DNA of 64,000 bases from Ahaetulla prasina. Taxonomy: Eukaryota; Chordata; Lepidosauria; Squamata; Colubridae. This document shows, piece after piece, positions 11,069-22,255 of the stretch. The notes under the pieces were generated by a model that had not been told where the DNA came from, ran no database searches, and saw nothing but the letters and a program-made list of their open reading frames with translations. The DNA lies in NCBI RefSeq assembly GCF_028640845.1, contig NC_080546.1, forward strand, positions 84,053,257 to 84,117,256, written 5' to 3'. The position numbers and the translations under genes were made by a program. Each line of letters starts with the position of its first letter. Position 1 is the first letter of the stretch.

Positions 11069-11378
11069 CTAGACTAGACTAGACTAGACTAGACTAGACT
11101 AGACTAGACTAGACTAGACTAGACTAGACTAGACTAACTCGACTGGACTGGACTGGACTGGAAGAGATGGAGGGGAGGGGAGGGCGGATGGGAAGGGAGA
11201 GGAGAGGAGAAGATAATGGAATGGAATGGAATGGAATAGGAATAGAGGACAGTGTAGGAAGAGAAGAGAAGAGAAGAGAAGAGAAGAGAAGAGAAGAGAA
11301 GAGAAGAGAAGAGAAGAGACTAGAGACTAGAGACTAGAGACTAGAGACTAGAGACTAGAGACTAGAGACTAGAGACTA
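11069..11378. repeat. Compound pentamer/heptamer array
   Basis: Runs in order: (agact)n to about 11136, ggact units, GA/GGGA-rich sequence, ggaat units near 11218-11240, (agaga) units from about 11260, then (actagag)n up to 11378. It directly abuts the 3' end of an inverted CR1 copy, consistent with growth from the CR1 tail. Confidence 0.95.
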
Positions 11379-11660
11379 GAACTGGAAGAGACATTGAAGG
11401 CCATCTAGTCCAACCCCTGCTCAAGCAGGAGAGCCTATGCCATTTCAGACAAATGGCTGCCCAGTCTCTTCTTAAAAACTCTGGTGATGAAGCAGCACCC
11501 ACAACCTCTGGAGGCAAGCTGTTCCACTGGTTAATTGTTCCTATTGTTAGGAAGTTTCTCCTTAGTTCCAGGTTGCTTTTCTTCTTGTTTATTTCCATTC
11601 ATTGTTCCTTGTCTTGCCTTCTGTGTGCTTTGGAAAATAAATTGACCAATGAACTTGTTT
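11379..11660 (-). mobile_element. CR1 LINE 3' end
   Basis: On the minus strand the frame reads INKKKSNLELRRNFLTIGT and INQWNSLPPEV, then the stop and the tggactagatggcc-type CR1 3' UTR. This is the standard CR1 ORF2 terminus. 5'-truncated copy. Confidence 0.9.
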
Positions 11661-11927
11661 ACTTAACCCAGCGATAGGAGAGGCCGACTGATGAACTTTT
11701 GGATGAATTTAAATCATGCAAGAAATCCCTAAACTCTACTGACTTAAGGCAACTGTTTTTTCAGTGTGGTAGCAATCTTTATCAAGCATGGGATGATTCC
11801 ACCTTAGTTAATGGATATAGAGCACATCCTTGCTGTATAGCAAGATCCAGGTTGGATCTTATGAACCTACCAAAGAGGATCCAGAACATGATCTCTGCTT
11901 TTGGATGAAGAACAGATGGCCTCGAAT

Positions 11928-12105
11928 CAGGGGTGGTGTTCACTTACTTCCCCTACCGGTTCACAAATGTGCGTGCCTTCCACACATGCACTTTCCTGGT
12001 GCACTTGTCATATCAAATGATCTAAGTGGGGGTAGGTGTCGCTCACCTGTGATTTCTGCTACCGGTTCAGGCGAACTGGTCTGAACCGGCTGAATACCAG
12101 CTCTG
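11928..12105 (+). mobile_element. hAT MITE, short f2 copy
   Basis: Starts caggggtggtgttcac and ends tgaataccagctctg, flanked by cctcgaat and cctcaaat (7 of 8). At 178 bp it lacks most of the CpG-rich middle present in longer f2 members, so it is an internal-deletion form. Confidence 0.85.
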
Positions 12106-12376
12106 CCTCAAATGTAAAAGAGGTTTGCTTGAATGAGCAATTGTTATGAAGCTTCAGATTGTCCATAAAAACCTTTCAAAAAAGACATAAACATGTTCGC
12201 ATGGATAGGGTACCTGTGATTTGTCCTTCCATTCAGCAGAGGTGAGGTCCTTCTATTATTCATGGTGTGAATTGAAATCGGGACCCTGGTCAGCGCATTG
12301 GTCAGTATGAATTAGCTACAGTTCTAAAAATTTGGCACAGTTTTTGTCAGGAGCTCTCTTTGAGCAGGGCTGCAAC

Positions 12377-12530
<154 letters not shown>

Positions 12531-13115
12531 ATTTGGAAGGGATCTTGGAGGTCTTCTAGTCCAACCCCCTGCCCAGGCAGGAAACCCTACACCATTTCAG
12601 ACAAATGGTTATCCAACATTTTCTTAAAAATTTCCAGTGTTGGAGCATTCATAATGTCTGGAAGCAAGTTGTTCCACTGATTAATTGTTCTAACTGTCAG
12701 GAAATTTCTCCTTAGTTCTAAGTTGCTTCTCTTCTTGATTAGTTTCCATCCATTGCTTCTTGTTCTATCCTCAGGTGCTTTGGAGAATAGTTTGACTCCC
12801 TCTTCTTGACCCCTGAGATATTGGAACACTGCTATCATGTCTCCCCTAGTCCTTCTTTTCATTAAAGTAGACATACCCATTTCCTGCAACCGTTCTTCAT
12901 ATGTTTTAGCCTCCAATCCCCTAATCATCTTTGTTGCTCTTCTCTACACTCTTTCTAGAGTCTCAACATCTTTTTTTACATCGTGGCGACCAAAACTGGA
13001 TGCAGTATTCCAAGTGTGGCCTTACCAAGGCATTATAAAGTGGTATTAACACTTCACATGTTCTTGATTCTATCCCTCTCTTCCTTATTTTATGTCTGTC
13101 ACTTTGGTTTTCATT
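12531..13115 (-). mobile_element. CR1 LINE 3' region, about 585 bp
   Basis: A minus-strand frame at 12587-12928 (113 codons) shows EMGMSTLMKRRTRGDMIAVF and TINQWNNLLPDIM, the CR1 ORF2 end. Upstream in element order is the [16 protein letters not shown] segment, displaced in frame. Its 3' end meets the trinucleotide array. Inactive. Confidence 0.92.
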
Positions 13116-13810
13116 GGCTTGGAGAGGGGAAACTCCCCCCGCCCGCGACAAAAACAGACCGCCGATTAATAATACAACAACACATTTATTGTAAGTCCTT
13201 TTCGAATCCAAGCAGTGCTATCCCCTGAAAGTTATCGAAGCCTAACAAATGAATCATAAAAGCACTTAGGATCGCAGCCCAATTTATCAGGATTCAAATA
13301 ATGGATTTGTGTATTCATGCCCTTGGAAGGAAAAGTAGCCTTTTGTATATATTTTTTTTTAAAAAAATTCCCCGATGCATCTAGAGGAACAATCAATTGC
13401 AAAAATTAGGAAATAAATTAAAAGCAGTCCTTTCCACCCTCCAAATATCTGGGACGGGATATGAATTCATTGCCAAGGTTTCATTACAGCTAAATAAATA
13501 GGTCTAATTATACAGAGCGCAAATGGTCACTTTAAATCAGCCATGAATCTTGGCTCCCATTAACAGTTTAAGATAAAAGGAACTGAGCTATATCTTTTTA
13601 GAGTATATTTCTGTTGCTGGTTGTAGCTGTTTTGTGACAAGACCATAAAAATTATCTTTCCCTGGTGCTGACACCAGCAAGTTTTCTGTTTGAATACCGG
13701 TGTGCAATTTAGACTTCTCTTCTGCACACATTGAGAGAATCTAGTCAATGTTCATGAATCATTCCCGATGTCCCAGTTCTTTTCCTGATTATAGGAAGGA
13801 TGTAGCCTGT
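13116..13810. other. No recognised feature
   Basis: Short A/T runs near 13350-13366. Minus frames at 13560-13748 and 13752-13967 are motif-free. Its right edge is where the long palindromic element starts. Confidence 0.5.
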
Positions 13811-14618
13811 GTGTTTTTTTAGGGAGCTTGCCTGGACCTGTGAAGGAATATAATACAGCTGGGTAATTCAATCTCCTAATGTAATGACTCTGAAGTAGAA
13901 CACAAATCAAGAGGACGTACCACGAAGGTTTCCAAAGGTATTTGTTTGGTCTTGATCTGGTGAACATTGAAGAAGGAATGAAGCATTCCTAAAACATAGA
14001 ATAATAGGTGTTTATGGAGATTCTCAGTCATCCAGGTCATGGTTGTCCCAAAGATCTCAGTTTCGGGTTAATGTCAGGATTCCAAGTAACACCCCCCAAC
14101 AAAATCAAACTCCAAGGGTTGGAGTTCTCCAAAGCTAACTTTTAATGGTGATGTCATATTGGCACATCTATGGAAAACCCGAATCTGAGGTCTTCTGGGT
14201 TTCCCTCACCCAAAAGAAAGTTCAAGACCTTGCCCGCTTCTCCCACATGTCCTCCACTGCTCCAATCAGTTTCTTCATGTACAGAAGACAACCTCCACAT
14301 TCTTCTCTGCACAGCTGGCAGACACCATGGCCTTGAACTTCTCTGCAAAGTTTTGTTATGGCTAATTCTACTTCACTCATGCAATCTGCCCACCCAACTT
14401 CCCACAGTAGGATTGTGGCAGGCCTGGATCCTGAAGGCATCAAGGTAATATGGCTTCCAGGCCTGACAGGTGCTTTTTCAAGAGGCAACGGGACTTTCTG
14501 GACTTTACCAGAAAATTCCAGAAAGTTCCATTGCCTCTTGAAAAGCACCTTTGGGACAACTATGACCTGGATGACTGAGAATCTTCGGAGTCATTACATT
14601 AGGCAACTCCCTTAAAAA
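13811..14618. mobile_element. Large imperfect palindromic MITE, internally disrupted
   Basis: Inverted pairs are visible: taatgtaatgactctgaag (left, about 13877) with cggagtcattacatta (right, 14586); gattctcagtcatccaggtc (14019) with gacctggatgactgagaatc (14563); and a central pair at 14469-14488 and 14533-14552. The arms are separated by unrelated inserts, including an LTR-like block. The start of a second copy is at 63955. Superfamily unknown. Confidence 0.65.
14072..14468. mobile_element. Solo-LTR-like insert (TGTCAGG...CCTGACA)
   Basis: About 397 bp bounded by tgtcagg and cctgaca, a 7-bp inverted pair of LTR type with TG...CA ends. It lies in the arm of the palindromic element. I could not find a clean 4-6-bp duplication: the left flank is gttaa and the right ggtgc. 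The call is therefore provisional. Confidence 0.4.
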
Positions 14619-14619
14619 A

Positions 14620-14822
14620 TACTGCGATGGCTGTGAGTTCAATGCTGGGTAGAGGCAGAAATTTCTCTCTCTGGGCACAATGAGAATATACCTGCTGAAC
14701 AAAATTCCGCATTGGTGACAGGAAGGGCATCTGGCTATTAAACACTCTGCTAGCTCCATTCAGTTGCTAGACTCCACCTTACAAGGGATTATGGGGTCAT
14801 TAAAAGATGATGATGATGATAT
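14620..14822 (+). mobile_element. SINE-like 3' part ending in (GAT)n
   Basis: Contains cattggtgacaggaagggca, cagttgctagactccacc and ggggtcattaaaagatgatg, then a (GAT)n tail at about 14805-14821. These are words of a dispersed squamate short element. The tRNA-like head is not seen. Confidence 0.45.
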
Positions 14823-15241
14823 GAGCAAAGCAAAGACAATAGCCAGAATTGTCTTCCCAAAGAGAAAAACATTATATATGGCTTTACTTGTAAGGATTTA
14901 TTGTGGAACAAGTTCTAATCTGATACCATCACTAACCTGTAACTGCCGTGTAGTTGGCACTGTATCATACCTAGATATTTGATATGAATTTGGCCTTGGG
15001 GTATTTTTACTGAAGCAAAACACAGCCTCAGATGAAACTGGCTTTGCCTACAATCTGCCGAGAAGAATTGTACAGAAAGAGTGGAATCTAATGAAGGTGG
15101 GCCTGGATGAATTTATACAGACAAGAGTTTGGATCTTTGTCCAAAAGACGGTTTCCATCCTCCCAATTTGAAGATTGGGATAAGCAAGCATCAGGTCTTG
15201 AAGCTTTCTGAGAAAGACATTTGCGGCAGTTAAGAGAAGGG
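14823..15241. other. No recognised feature
   Basis: Average composition; a 77-codon minus frame at 15048-15281 has no motif. Confidence 0.5.
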
Positions 15242-15249
15242 GGTAGAAC

Positions 15250-15486
15250 CAGTGGTGAGATTCAAATAATTTAACAACCAATTCTCTGCCCTAAACACCA
15301 GCTGGGTGGGTGTGGCCATGGTGGGTATGGCCAGGGGGTATGACAGGCAGCACTCAGCCTCCCTACAGCCTCCTGGGAGCCAAAATGGGGTGCATGGGGT
15401 CTCCTGGAAAGGGCGGGGCAGGGCCAGACAGCAATTTAACTACCGGTTCACCTGAATGGGCCCAAACCGGCTGAATCCAACCACTG
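15250..15486 (+). mobile_element. hAT MITE, f3-like ends
   Basis: Starts cagtggtgagattca and ends tgaatccaaccactg, near-perfect 15-bp inverted termini, with flanks ggtagaac and gatagaac (7 of 8). The left 45 bases correspond to the right end of the 29864 element, while the right end has the accggttcacctga block of f2. The element thus combines sequence shared with two families. Confidence 0.85.
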
Positions 15487-15743
15487 GATAGAACCAAGTT
15501 CAGATCTACGATTAGCTGCGGAAAGTTTTGAGGCCAATCAGTGCCTCTTTGTAAACCACAGAATTGTTGCTCTGAATTGGGAAAAGAAAAGGGAAAGTAG
15601 GTGCGTCCCCTTTGTAATATAATAAAGAACTAACTAATAAATAACTCTTGTTCTTCAGATAGTCTCCCACCTGCCCCCGCGCTATACCTACCTTTATTCC
15701 CTTGTTTTTAGCTCAGCTGTAAGGCATGGCAGAGTGGATTGCC

Positions 15744-15806
15744 ATGGATGGATGGATGGATGGATAGATGATAGATACAGGAGAGAAAGAGAGATACAGT
15801 AGATAG

Positions 15807-15878
<72 letters not shown>

Positions 15879-16038
15879 GGATGGATGATAGATACAGTAG
15901 AGAGAGAGATACAGTAGATAGATAGAGATAGATAGAAGATAGATAGATAGATAGAAGCTAGCTAGCTAGCTAGATGGATGGATGATAGATACAGTAGAGA
16001 GAGAGATACAGTAGATAGAAGATAGATAGATAGATAGA

Positions 16039-16081
<43 letters not shown>

Positions 16082-16088
16082 GATAGAT
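15744..16088. repeat. GGAT/GATA/GACA compound array
   Basis: GGAT, then long GATA (about 15800-15880), two further ggatgatagatacagtagagagagagatac modules, a ctag-rich patch at 15957-15974, and GACA units at 16047-16081. Second GATA+GACA locus in the window, 12 kb from the first. Confidence 0.95.
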
Positions 16089-16917
16089 TTTTTAAAAATC
16101 AATTTTATAATGTTATTAGAAGCGGAGAAAAATCAGCAGTTGCAATTTTCTTATTTTGGGCACTAGATTCTGTGTCATTTCTACAATACTATGACTTAAA
16201 ACAAAATGGAGGACTAGGAAGGCGAAGGAGATCACAAGAGAAACGAAATCATTTATCAAAATAAATTCCTTGGTTTCCAAGGATCTGTTTTGATGATGCA
16301 AATTGTACTGCAGGACATGGAAGAAGTTCAAACCTTGGCTGGATATCTCCATTTTAATCAGTGAATTAGCCGAGAGGAAGGATCGGGCCAGTGCAATTAG
16401 GTGCTACTAAAGATTAAATTCCTTTCAGATGCCCTGAAATAGTTTTGTCAGCACTGAATGAATGGCAGCTAAGACTAATTATGGAAAAGGCTGGTATTTT
16501 TATTACTCTTCAGTCATTAGGGAGATCTTAATGGATAGGGCTTCAAAGAGTTGTGGTTGCAAAAAATAATTGGGCTATCATAGGTATCCAAGCAGCGCAT
16601 ATCTGGAGTCCCAAAGAATTTTTTAATTATATTAACAGCTTTTCTGAAATTACTGGACGTCTAATGTATTTGGCTGACCTCCAAAACAAAACAAAACAAA
16701 ACAAAACAGCCCCTTAAATAGAATTGGACTTAGTACTTGGTAAGAGGCAATCAGACAATACCAGGATGAAGGCCAAATTGGGAATTTTTGTTTTCTTTTA
16801 AAATATCTTAGAAGCAGGCAATGACATTTTTGTATCGTTCCCAATCAAAACGTGAATGTGTCTTGTTTTAGTCAGGATAGTTTCAAATGATTGGAAAGCT
16901 TTATAGGGGTTGATAAT
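16089..16917. other. No recognised feature
   Basis: Includes a short (AAAAC)n at about 16682-16706. Remaining frames under 80 codons are motif-free. Confidence 0.5.
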
Positions 16918-17245
16918 AGAATAACAGAATTGGAAGGGACCTTGGAGGTCTTCTAGTCCAACCCCCTGCTCAGGCAGGAAACCCTACACCAGGGGTCGGC
17001 AACCTTAAACACTCAAAGAGCCACAAAGGTCCTAACCGGAAGCCCCCCGTTCAATTCTGGAGCCAACCAGAAGTCCGGTTCCCCTTTCATAGTCTCTTCC
17101 TAGAGTGGCGTCCTTTTTCCTCTACCTGTCCTAACCAAAACTCCTCTCAATTGTGGAGCTGACCAGCAATAAGGAGCCGCAGCAGAGGGATGAAAGAGCC
17201 ACATGCGGCCCAGGGTTGCTGACCCCTGCCTTACACCATAACGGA
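16918..17245 (-). mobile_element. CR1 3' end interrupted by a hAT
   Basis: The sequence cttggaggtcttctagtcca and caggcaggaaaccctacac is the inverted CR1 3' UTR. It stops at 16989 where a hAT begins, and ttacaccat resumes after 17228. Only the final 80 or so bases of CR1 are present. Confidence 0.85.
16990..17228 (-). mobile_element. hAT MITE, window family f5 (one internal unit)
   Basis: Starts caggggtcggcaacctta and ends gttgctgacccctg; flanks ccctacac and ccttacac (7 of 8). It is the reverse-oriented, 239-bp counterpart of the element at 63508 and has one copy of the block that is tandemly repeated there. Inserted in a CR1 tail. Confidence 0.88.
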
Positions 17246-17264
17246 TAAGATATATAGATTTTTT

Positions 17265-17974
17265 TTAAAAAGACAAGATGAACTGGTTTGGAATAGGCCA
17301 GATCCTGTAGCAAAGAGCTTCCTGGGCTCCGTTTTTGCTGGCAGAGGGCTATCATAACAAACTAAAAAAAAAAAAAAGAAGAAGAAACATTTCCCCTTTC
17401 GCACTTGAGCATGCAAGAAGGGACAGGAAAGGATAAAGGGAAAGAGGAAAAACCAAGAAAAAGAAGGGAAGATGGGAAGAGAGAAAGGAAGGAAAATAAG
17501 GAAAGAGGAAGAGGGAAGGAAAAAGAAGAAAAGGAAAGGAAGGAAAGGAAAGGAAAGGAAAGGAATGGAATATAAGGGGAGATAAGGAAAGATAAGGGAG
17601 GGGAAGATAAAGGAAGGGAAGGGAAGATAAGGGAAGGGAAGAGAAAGGAAGGGAAGAGAAGATAAGGAAAGGAAAGGAAAGGAATATAAGGGGAGATAAG
17701 GAAAGATAAGGGAAGGGAAGATAAAGGAAGGAAGGAAGGAAGGAAGGAAGGAAGGAAGGAAGGAAGGAAGGAAGGAAGGAAGGAAGGAAGGAAGGAAGGA
17801 AAGGAAGAGATTATAATGAAAGTGAGGGAGAGTCTCAGAGAAATCCTGCCGTAGCACTTGGCCACCACAGGTGCCCGCGACATGAGTGATGTTGAGCTGG
17901 CCATGCCCCACAGCCCTCCGAGGTCAAACACAACCCTGACGCAGCCCTTAATGAAATTGAGTTTGACACCCCTG
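17265..17974 (+). mobile_element. hAT family f4 fragment with (GGAA)n expansion
   Basis: From ctccgtttttgctggcagag through cacttggccaccacaggtgc to the end at gagtttgacacccctg it matches the element at 28954. The left terminus is missing. A purine array of GGAA/GGGAA units (about 17430-17812) occupies the middle; the long minus-strand frames there are repeat translation. Confidence 0.7.
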
Positions 17975-18602
17975 CCCTTAAGAGAAGATTGAAGTGTAGG
18001 TCTCTATTGTTGATATTGTGTTGATCAACATGGTTATGTATATCAATGATCCTTGATGGAAATGAACCATCTGAACCGTAATCCTCCGGCTTTGCTCGCG
18101 GAGACTGAATACAGATGATTTATTAGCGACCTGGTTTCCCCCACGCTCCCCTCCTACCCCCCCAATTAGATTGGTCACAACAAGGAAAGTCCAGAATCTT
18201 TTGTTTGTTTGAAATTATAAAAACAGTGGGGTCGATTAATTCTTCACTGGGCTCTAATTGGCTGGACAGCTGTTGCCATCAGTAAAATGTGTAGCCTGTC
18301 AGCGTTCTGAATGTTAGGGACTGAGTTTTGGTAATCACCATCTGTGACTACTGACGAGTAATTTCACTTAAGGGCCCAGTGAAAACCCCATCCGTATGCA
18401 GTTGTTTTGCAAACAAAGTTGGTTGCGCAAAAGTGGTTATTTGGAACTGTTATGGTTCAGCGGACTTCACAGAAAAATTAGCCCTGCTGGCCTGTTTGGG
18501 AGGATTGCCTGTTACCACGCAACACAGATACCGTGATTGCTATTGGTTCATGTGCAGGCTAATCACATGCTTAGGTAGTTTGAGTAGCAGAGAAGGCTAA
18601 TA
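17975..18602. other. No recognised feature
   Basis: No motif-bearing frame and no repeat seen. It ends with the gttgcaag target duplication of the next element. Confidence 0.5.
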
Positions 18603-18610
18603 GTTGCAAG

Positions 18611-19241
18611 CAGTGGTGAAATCCAATTTTTCTTTTACTACCGGTTCTGTGGGCGTGGTTCGGTGGGCGTGGCTTGGTGGACGTGGCAGGGGAAGGATAT
18701 TGCAAAAATCCCCATTCCCCCCCCCACTCCTGGGGGAAGGATATTGCAAAATCCCCATTCCCTTCCCACTCCTGGGAAGGTTATTGCAAAGTCTCCCTTC
18801 CCTCCCCACTCCTGGGGGAAGATTATTGCAAAATCCCCATTCCCTCCCCACTCCTGCAGGAAGGATATTTCAATATCCCCATTCCCTCCCCACTCCTGGG
18901 GGCAGGATAGTGCAGAATTCCCATTCCCTCCCCACTCCTGCGGGAAGGATATTTCAATATCCCCATTCCCTCCCCAGTCCTGGGGGAAGGATATTGCAAA
19001 ATTCCCATTCCCTCCCCACTTCTGGGGGAATGATATTGCAAAATCTCCATTCCCTCCCCACTCCTGGGGGAAGGATATTGCAGAATTCCCATTCCCTCCC
19101 CACTCCTGGGGGAAGGTTATTGCAAAATCTCCCTTCCCACCCCACTCCACCAGAGGTGGTATTTGCTGGTTTTCTGAACTGCTCAAAATTTCCCCTACTG
19201 GTTCTCCAGAACCTATCAGAACCTGCTGGATTTCATCCCTG
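18611..19241 (+). mobile_element. hAT MITE family f1 with internal minisatellite
   Basis: Starts cagtggtgaaatccaa and ends ggatttcatccctg, with a perfect 8-bp duplication gttgcaag (18603-18610, 19242-19249). Typical f1 ends enclose an expansion of the gatattgcaaaatccccatt block. At 631 bp it is more than twice the length of other f1 copies. Frames of 224, 202 and 182 codons on both strands exist only because the unit is 42 bp. Confidence 0.93.
18691..19149. repeat. 42-bp minisatellite, about 11 units
   Basis: Each unit reads approximately gatattgcaaaatccccatt, then ccctccccactcctgggggaag. Units differ at a few positions; two have gatatttcaatatcc instead. Confined within the hAT element above. 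Confidence 0.93.
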
Positions 19242-19395
19242 GTTGCAAGCCAGGCCAGGCCTGGTTTTTAACCAGTGAGATCAGATTCAAGGATGTCTTA
19301 TGAATGAAGGCAAATCTACATATCCAAGGATAATGTGGCGGGATCCAATTTGGCTTAGTCACCTGGACCCGAGCTTTTGGATTCATGCTGTAGGC

Positions 19396-19646
19396 CAGGG
19401 GTGTCAAAATCACATCACCAAGATTGACTCAGCCTTCCATCCTTCTGAGGTGGGTAAAATGAGGATCCAGATTGTTGGGGGCAATATACTGACTCTGTAA
19501 ACTGCTTAGAGAGGGTTGTAAAGCACTATGAAGCAGTATATAAGTGCTAAGTGCTATTGCTATCACGACATCATCACGTGTCCTATCGGGACTTTTCCCC
19601 CTTTTCTAAACCAGGTGTGGGCATGGTTGGGAGTTTGAAAGCTCTG
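19396..19646 (+). mobile_element. Short hAT (f4-type left end) hosting a SINE
   Basis: Starts caggggtgtcaaaatcac and ends gggagtttgaaagctctg; flanked by a perfect 8-bp duplication ctgtaggc (19388-19395, 19647-19654). About 105 bases belong to the hAT; the remainder is a SINE inserted at about 19419. Confidence 0.8.
19419..19563 (+). mobile_element. tRNA-derived SINE, type A, 5'-truncated
   Basis: Begins inside the body at gattgactcagccttccatc and runs to the type A tail taagtgctattgctat. The head with A and B boxes is absent. Sits within the hAT at 19396. Confidence 0.75.
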
Positions 19647-19655
19647 CTGTAGGCC

Positions 19656-19698
19656 ATCCTCAGAGAACTTCTCTATAGAGAAGTTCCCTGAGGATGGG
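19656..19698. other. Short inverted repeat (hairpin)
   Basis: Arms catcctcagagaacttctc and gagaagttccctgaggatg pair with one mismatch around a tata centre. No T-run or gene follows, so this is not a terminator; it may be part of an old Penelope-like or MITE copy. Confidence 0.5.
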
Positions 19699-19779
19699 CT
19701 CCAGCATAAGTCTGAAAGCTTAGAAGACTAAACCTCTGGTCCTGGTGACCAAACCAAGTTTGGATCCTGCAAGGATGTC

Positions 19780-20117
19780 TTGTCTAACAAAGAGAAGGAC
19801 TAGGAGTGACTTGTTAGCAGTCTCCCAATATTTAAGGGAGTGTCAGAAAGAAGAGGGGTCCACCCATTCTCCAAAGCATCTGAAGGCAGGACAACATGTA
19901 ATGGATGGAAACTAATCAAGGAGAGAAATTTCCTGACAGTGAGAACAATTAATCATTGGAACAGCTTACCTTCAGAAGTTGTGGGACTTCCATCACTGGA
20001 GGGTTTTAAGAAGAGATTGGACAACCATTTGCCTGAAATGGTATGGGGTTTCCTGCTCAAGTAGGGGGTTCAAGTAGAAGACCTCCAAGGTCCCTTCCAA
20101 CTCTATTATTCTGTTAA
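19780..20117 (+). mobile_element. CR1 LINE 3' end
   Basis: The plus frame carries NFLTVRTINHWNSLPSEVVG and the terminal FKKRLDNHLPEMVWGF, then the CR1 3' UTR through gacctccaaggtcccttcca and actctattattctg. 5'-truncated. Confidence 0.9.
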
Positions 20118-20394
20118 CGTCAGAATCTGGGTTCCCACAGTTGTCACTTCTCCAAAGAAGCCACACCTTCCCTACCAGAAACTTTCATTCCCAGGTAGGT
20201 CTAATCAGCACAGACAAGGAGACTCAAAGAGTTGTTTGAAACTAATTGGAACATTAGACTTCAAGCAAGAGGCCTGAGGAACCAAAGGCAATTATGTTTG
20301 TCATTAATGAAATCCAGTCCTTAAGAAAGCCTGGGAGAGAAAGACTAAGAGTTGAAATGTACACAGAATGTATGAAGTTGCAGATATAATCCTA

Positions 20395-20661
20395 CCATGT
20401 TTTCCTGAAAATAAGACTGGGTCCTACTTTTTTTGGGGGGTCCCAAAATGGGCACTAGGGCTTATTTTCAGGTGGGAGCTTATTCCCCCACCCCAAATGT
20501 ACAGGAGGCCCACTTCTTCTGCTTGCTCACGATGGGGCAGGAAGCTGGCTGTGCAGGCTCTTAAGTAGGGCTTATTTTGAGGGTAGGGCTTATATTGGAC
20601 ACATACATAAAAACCATGCTAGGGCTTATTTTCAGGATAGGTCTTATTTTCAGGGAAATGG
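20395..20661. mobile_element. TA-flanked MITE with aaaataagac termini
   Basis: The left end ccatgttttcctgaaaataa and the right end ttattttcagggaaatgg are inverted repeats between TA dinucleotides (20393-20394, 20662-20663). Extra agggcttattttcagg blocks lie inside near both ends. No coding frame; Tc1/mariner-like only by target site. Confidence 0.7.
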
Positions 20662-20663
20662 TA

Positions 20664-21507
20664 CATTTTTCCTGCAATGTTTCACATTCCAACATTTTCC
20701 ACTGTTCCAATATTTTTGGATCTTGGCCTTGATCTGTAATTTTCCTTTGGATCTTTAATCAGGAGAGGACAATATAACCTGGACTCACATAATCTCAAAT
20801 GTTTCTGTTGATGGATTCGAGAGGATTCTTCCTGATTCTGACAAAACTGCAAATGAAATTCTAGATACCCTGGGTGATACGGTCCTTGACTTACAACAGT
20901 TCATTTATTGGCTGTTCAAAGTGTTGGAAGAAATATCCATCTGGTTCAGTTCCAAGCTGGGAGAAAGGCACTGGAGACAAAATGGAGGCTTGAAGCTGAT
21001 TGAAATAGGGTTTAATGGTGGATGAAGCATATGGTTCTGGGCATCTGAGCACATGGAGTTGAGAGTGAGGGGTATTTATACATTCTCTTTGGCTTTGCAC
21101 TTGAACTTCCTGTTCCTGTGCAAGAACATGTAATCTATTGGCTGTTGTCAGACTCCCATGGGGCCATGTATAAATCCTAGCAGTTTGTCTGAGCTATGCT
21201 TGGTTGAAGTTTGGCTGATCCAATGAAGGGGCATGTTGGACAATTCCTATTGTGGCTGACTGGCTTTGCCCTGAAGGATAATCCCATCATCCTGGAACTG
21301 AAGGTCTTTTGTTTTGTAGATAGGCTGGCCCAGTCTTTAATGGGCACAAAATATGTGCTGGAGCGATTAAGAAAGTGGGGATTGCTTTAAAAAATGTTTC
21401 TCCATTTCTCATCCAGGGAAATATAATATTCTGCCTTTTTAATATTTCTCAAAATATTTCATTCTTCTAGAAGAGGAGTGGGTTCAAGTTACAAAAGCCT
21501 TGAAAAA
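20664..21507. other. No recognised feature
   Basis: A 69-codon minus frame at 20891-21100 lacks motifs. The word ggtccttgacttacaacagt near 20881 may be the decayed end of the cttacgacc MITE family. Confidence 0.45.
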
Positions 21508-21812
21508 AGTGACTTATGACCATTTTTCATCCTTACGATCATTGCCACATCACCATGGTCACATGATCAGAATTCAGGCATTTGGCAGCTAGCTCATATT
21601 TAGGATGGTTGCAGTATCCTGGGGTCATATGATCCCCTTTTCTAAAGTTAACTGTGAAGCCAGATTCACTTAACAACTGTGTTAGTAATTTAAGAACTAC
21701 AGTGATTCACTTAGAAACTTTGGCAAGAAAGGTCATGAAATGGGGCAAAACTCACTTAAGAAATGTCTCACTTAGCAACAGAAATTTGGGGCTCAGTTGT
21801 GGTTGTAACCTG
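21508..21812. mobile_element. cttacgacc-type MITE copy
   Basis: Contains catggtcacatgatcagaat, a second ggggtcatatgatcccc block, gattcacttaacaactgtg, and tgtctcacttagcaacagaa near the right end. The same words recur at 7216 and 34930. Ends are decayed, so the superfamily cannot be read from the target site. Confidence 0.6.
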
Positions 21813-22181
21813 TAGTGCTGTTGCATCATATGTTGGCTGGGTTCCAACAAAGTATATTATTTCTTTCACTCTTCCATGTTTTGTAGATAGGCTGAACAAA
21901 GTCAGTGGTGTATAACTTTGACGCCAGCCACTGAAACCTGTTTCCTTCAGTCATTTACTCAGTCTAGTTGAAAAAAAGTGACTTGGAACGTTGAATTACG
22001 TGAGGGGTATTTAGATGGAATCATCTACAGGGTGATTGGATAGTCAGCAGTACTCTCCTAAAAATGAGTTCTTCCATTCTGGTGCTCTTTCCCCCCCCCC
22101 CACCAAAAAAAAAATTGTTGTGAATCTGAATTTTTCAGGCAGTGGGATTGCAATTCACGTGGAAGAAATCAAGGTGTGGAG
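21813..22181. other. No recognised feature
   Basis: Contains a C/A-run at about 22090-22114 and nothing else notable. Confidence 0.5.
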
Positions 22182-22255
22182 GTATGGAGCAGGGATGAAA
22201 TCCAGCAGGTTCTGACAGGTTCTGGAGAACTGGTAGCGGAAATTGTGAGCAGTTC

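Noticed and set aside
18691..19149. CRISPR-like regularly spaced repeats
   Set aside because: Units are contiguous with no unique spacers, in vertebrate DNA inside a transposon.
18604..19278. Long frames on both strands with 14-residue periodicity
   Set aside because: Explained entirely by a 42-bp minisatellite inside a hAT MITE with clear termini and target duplication.
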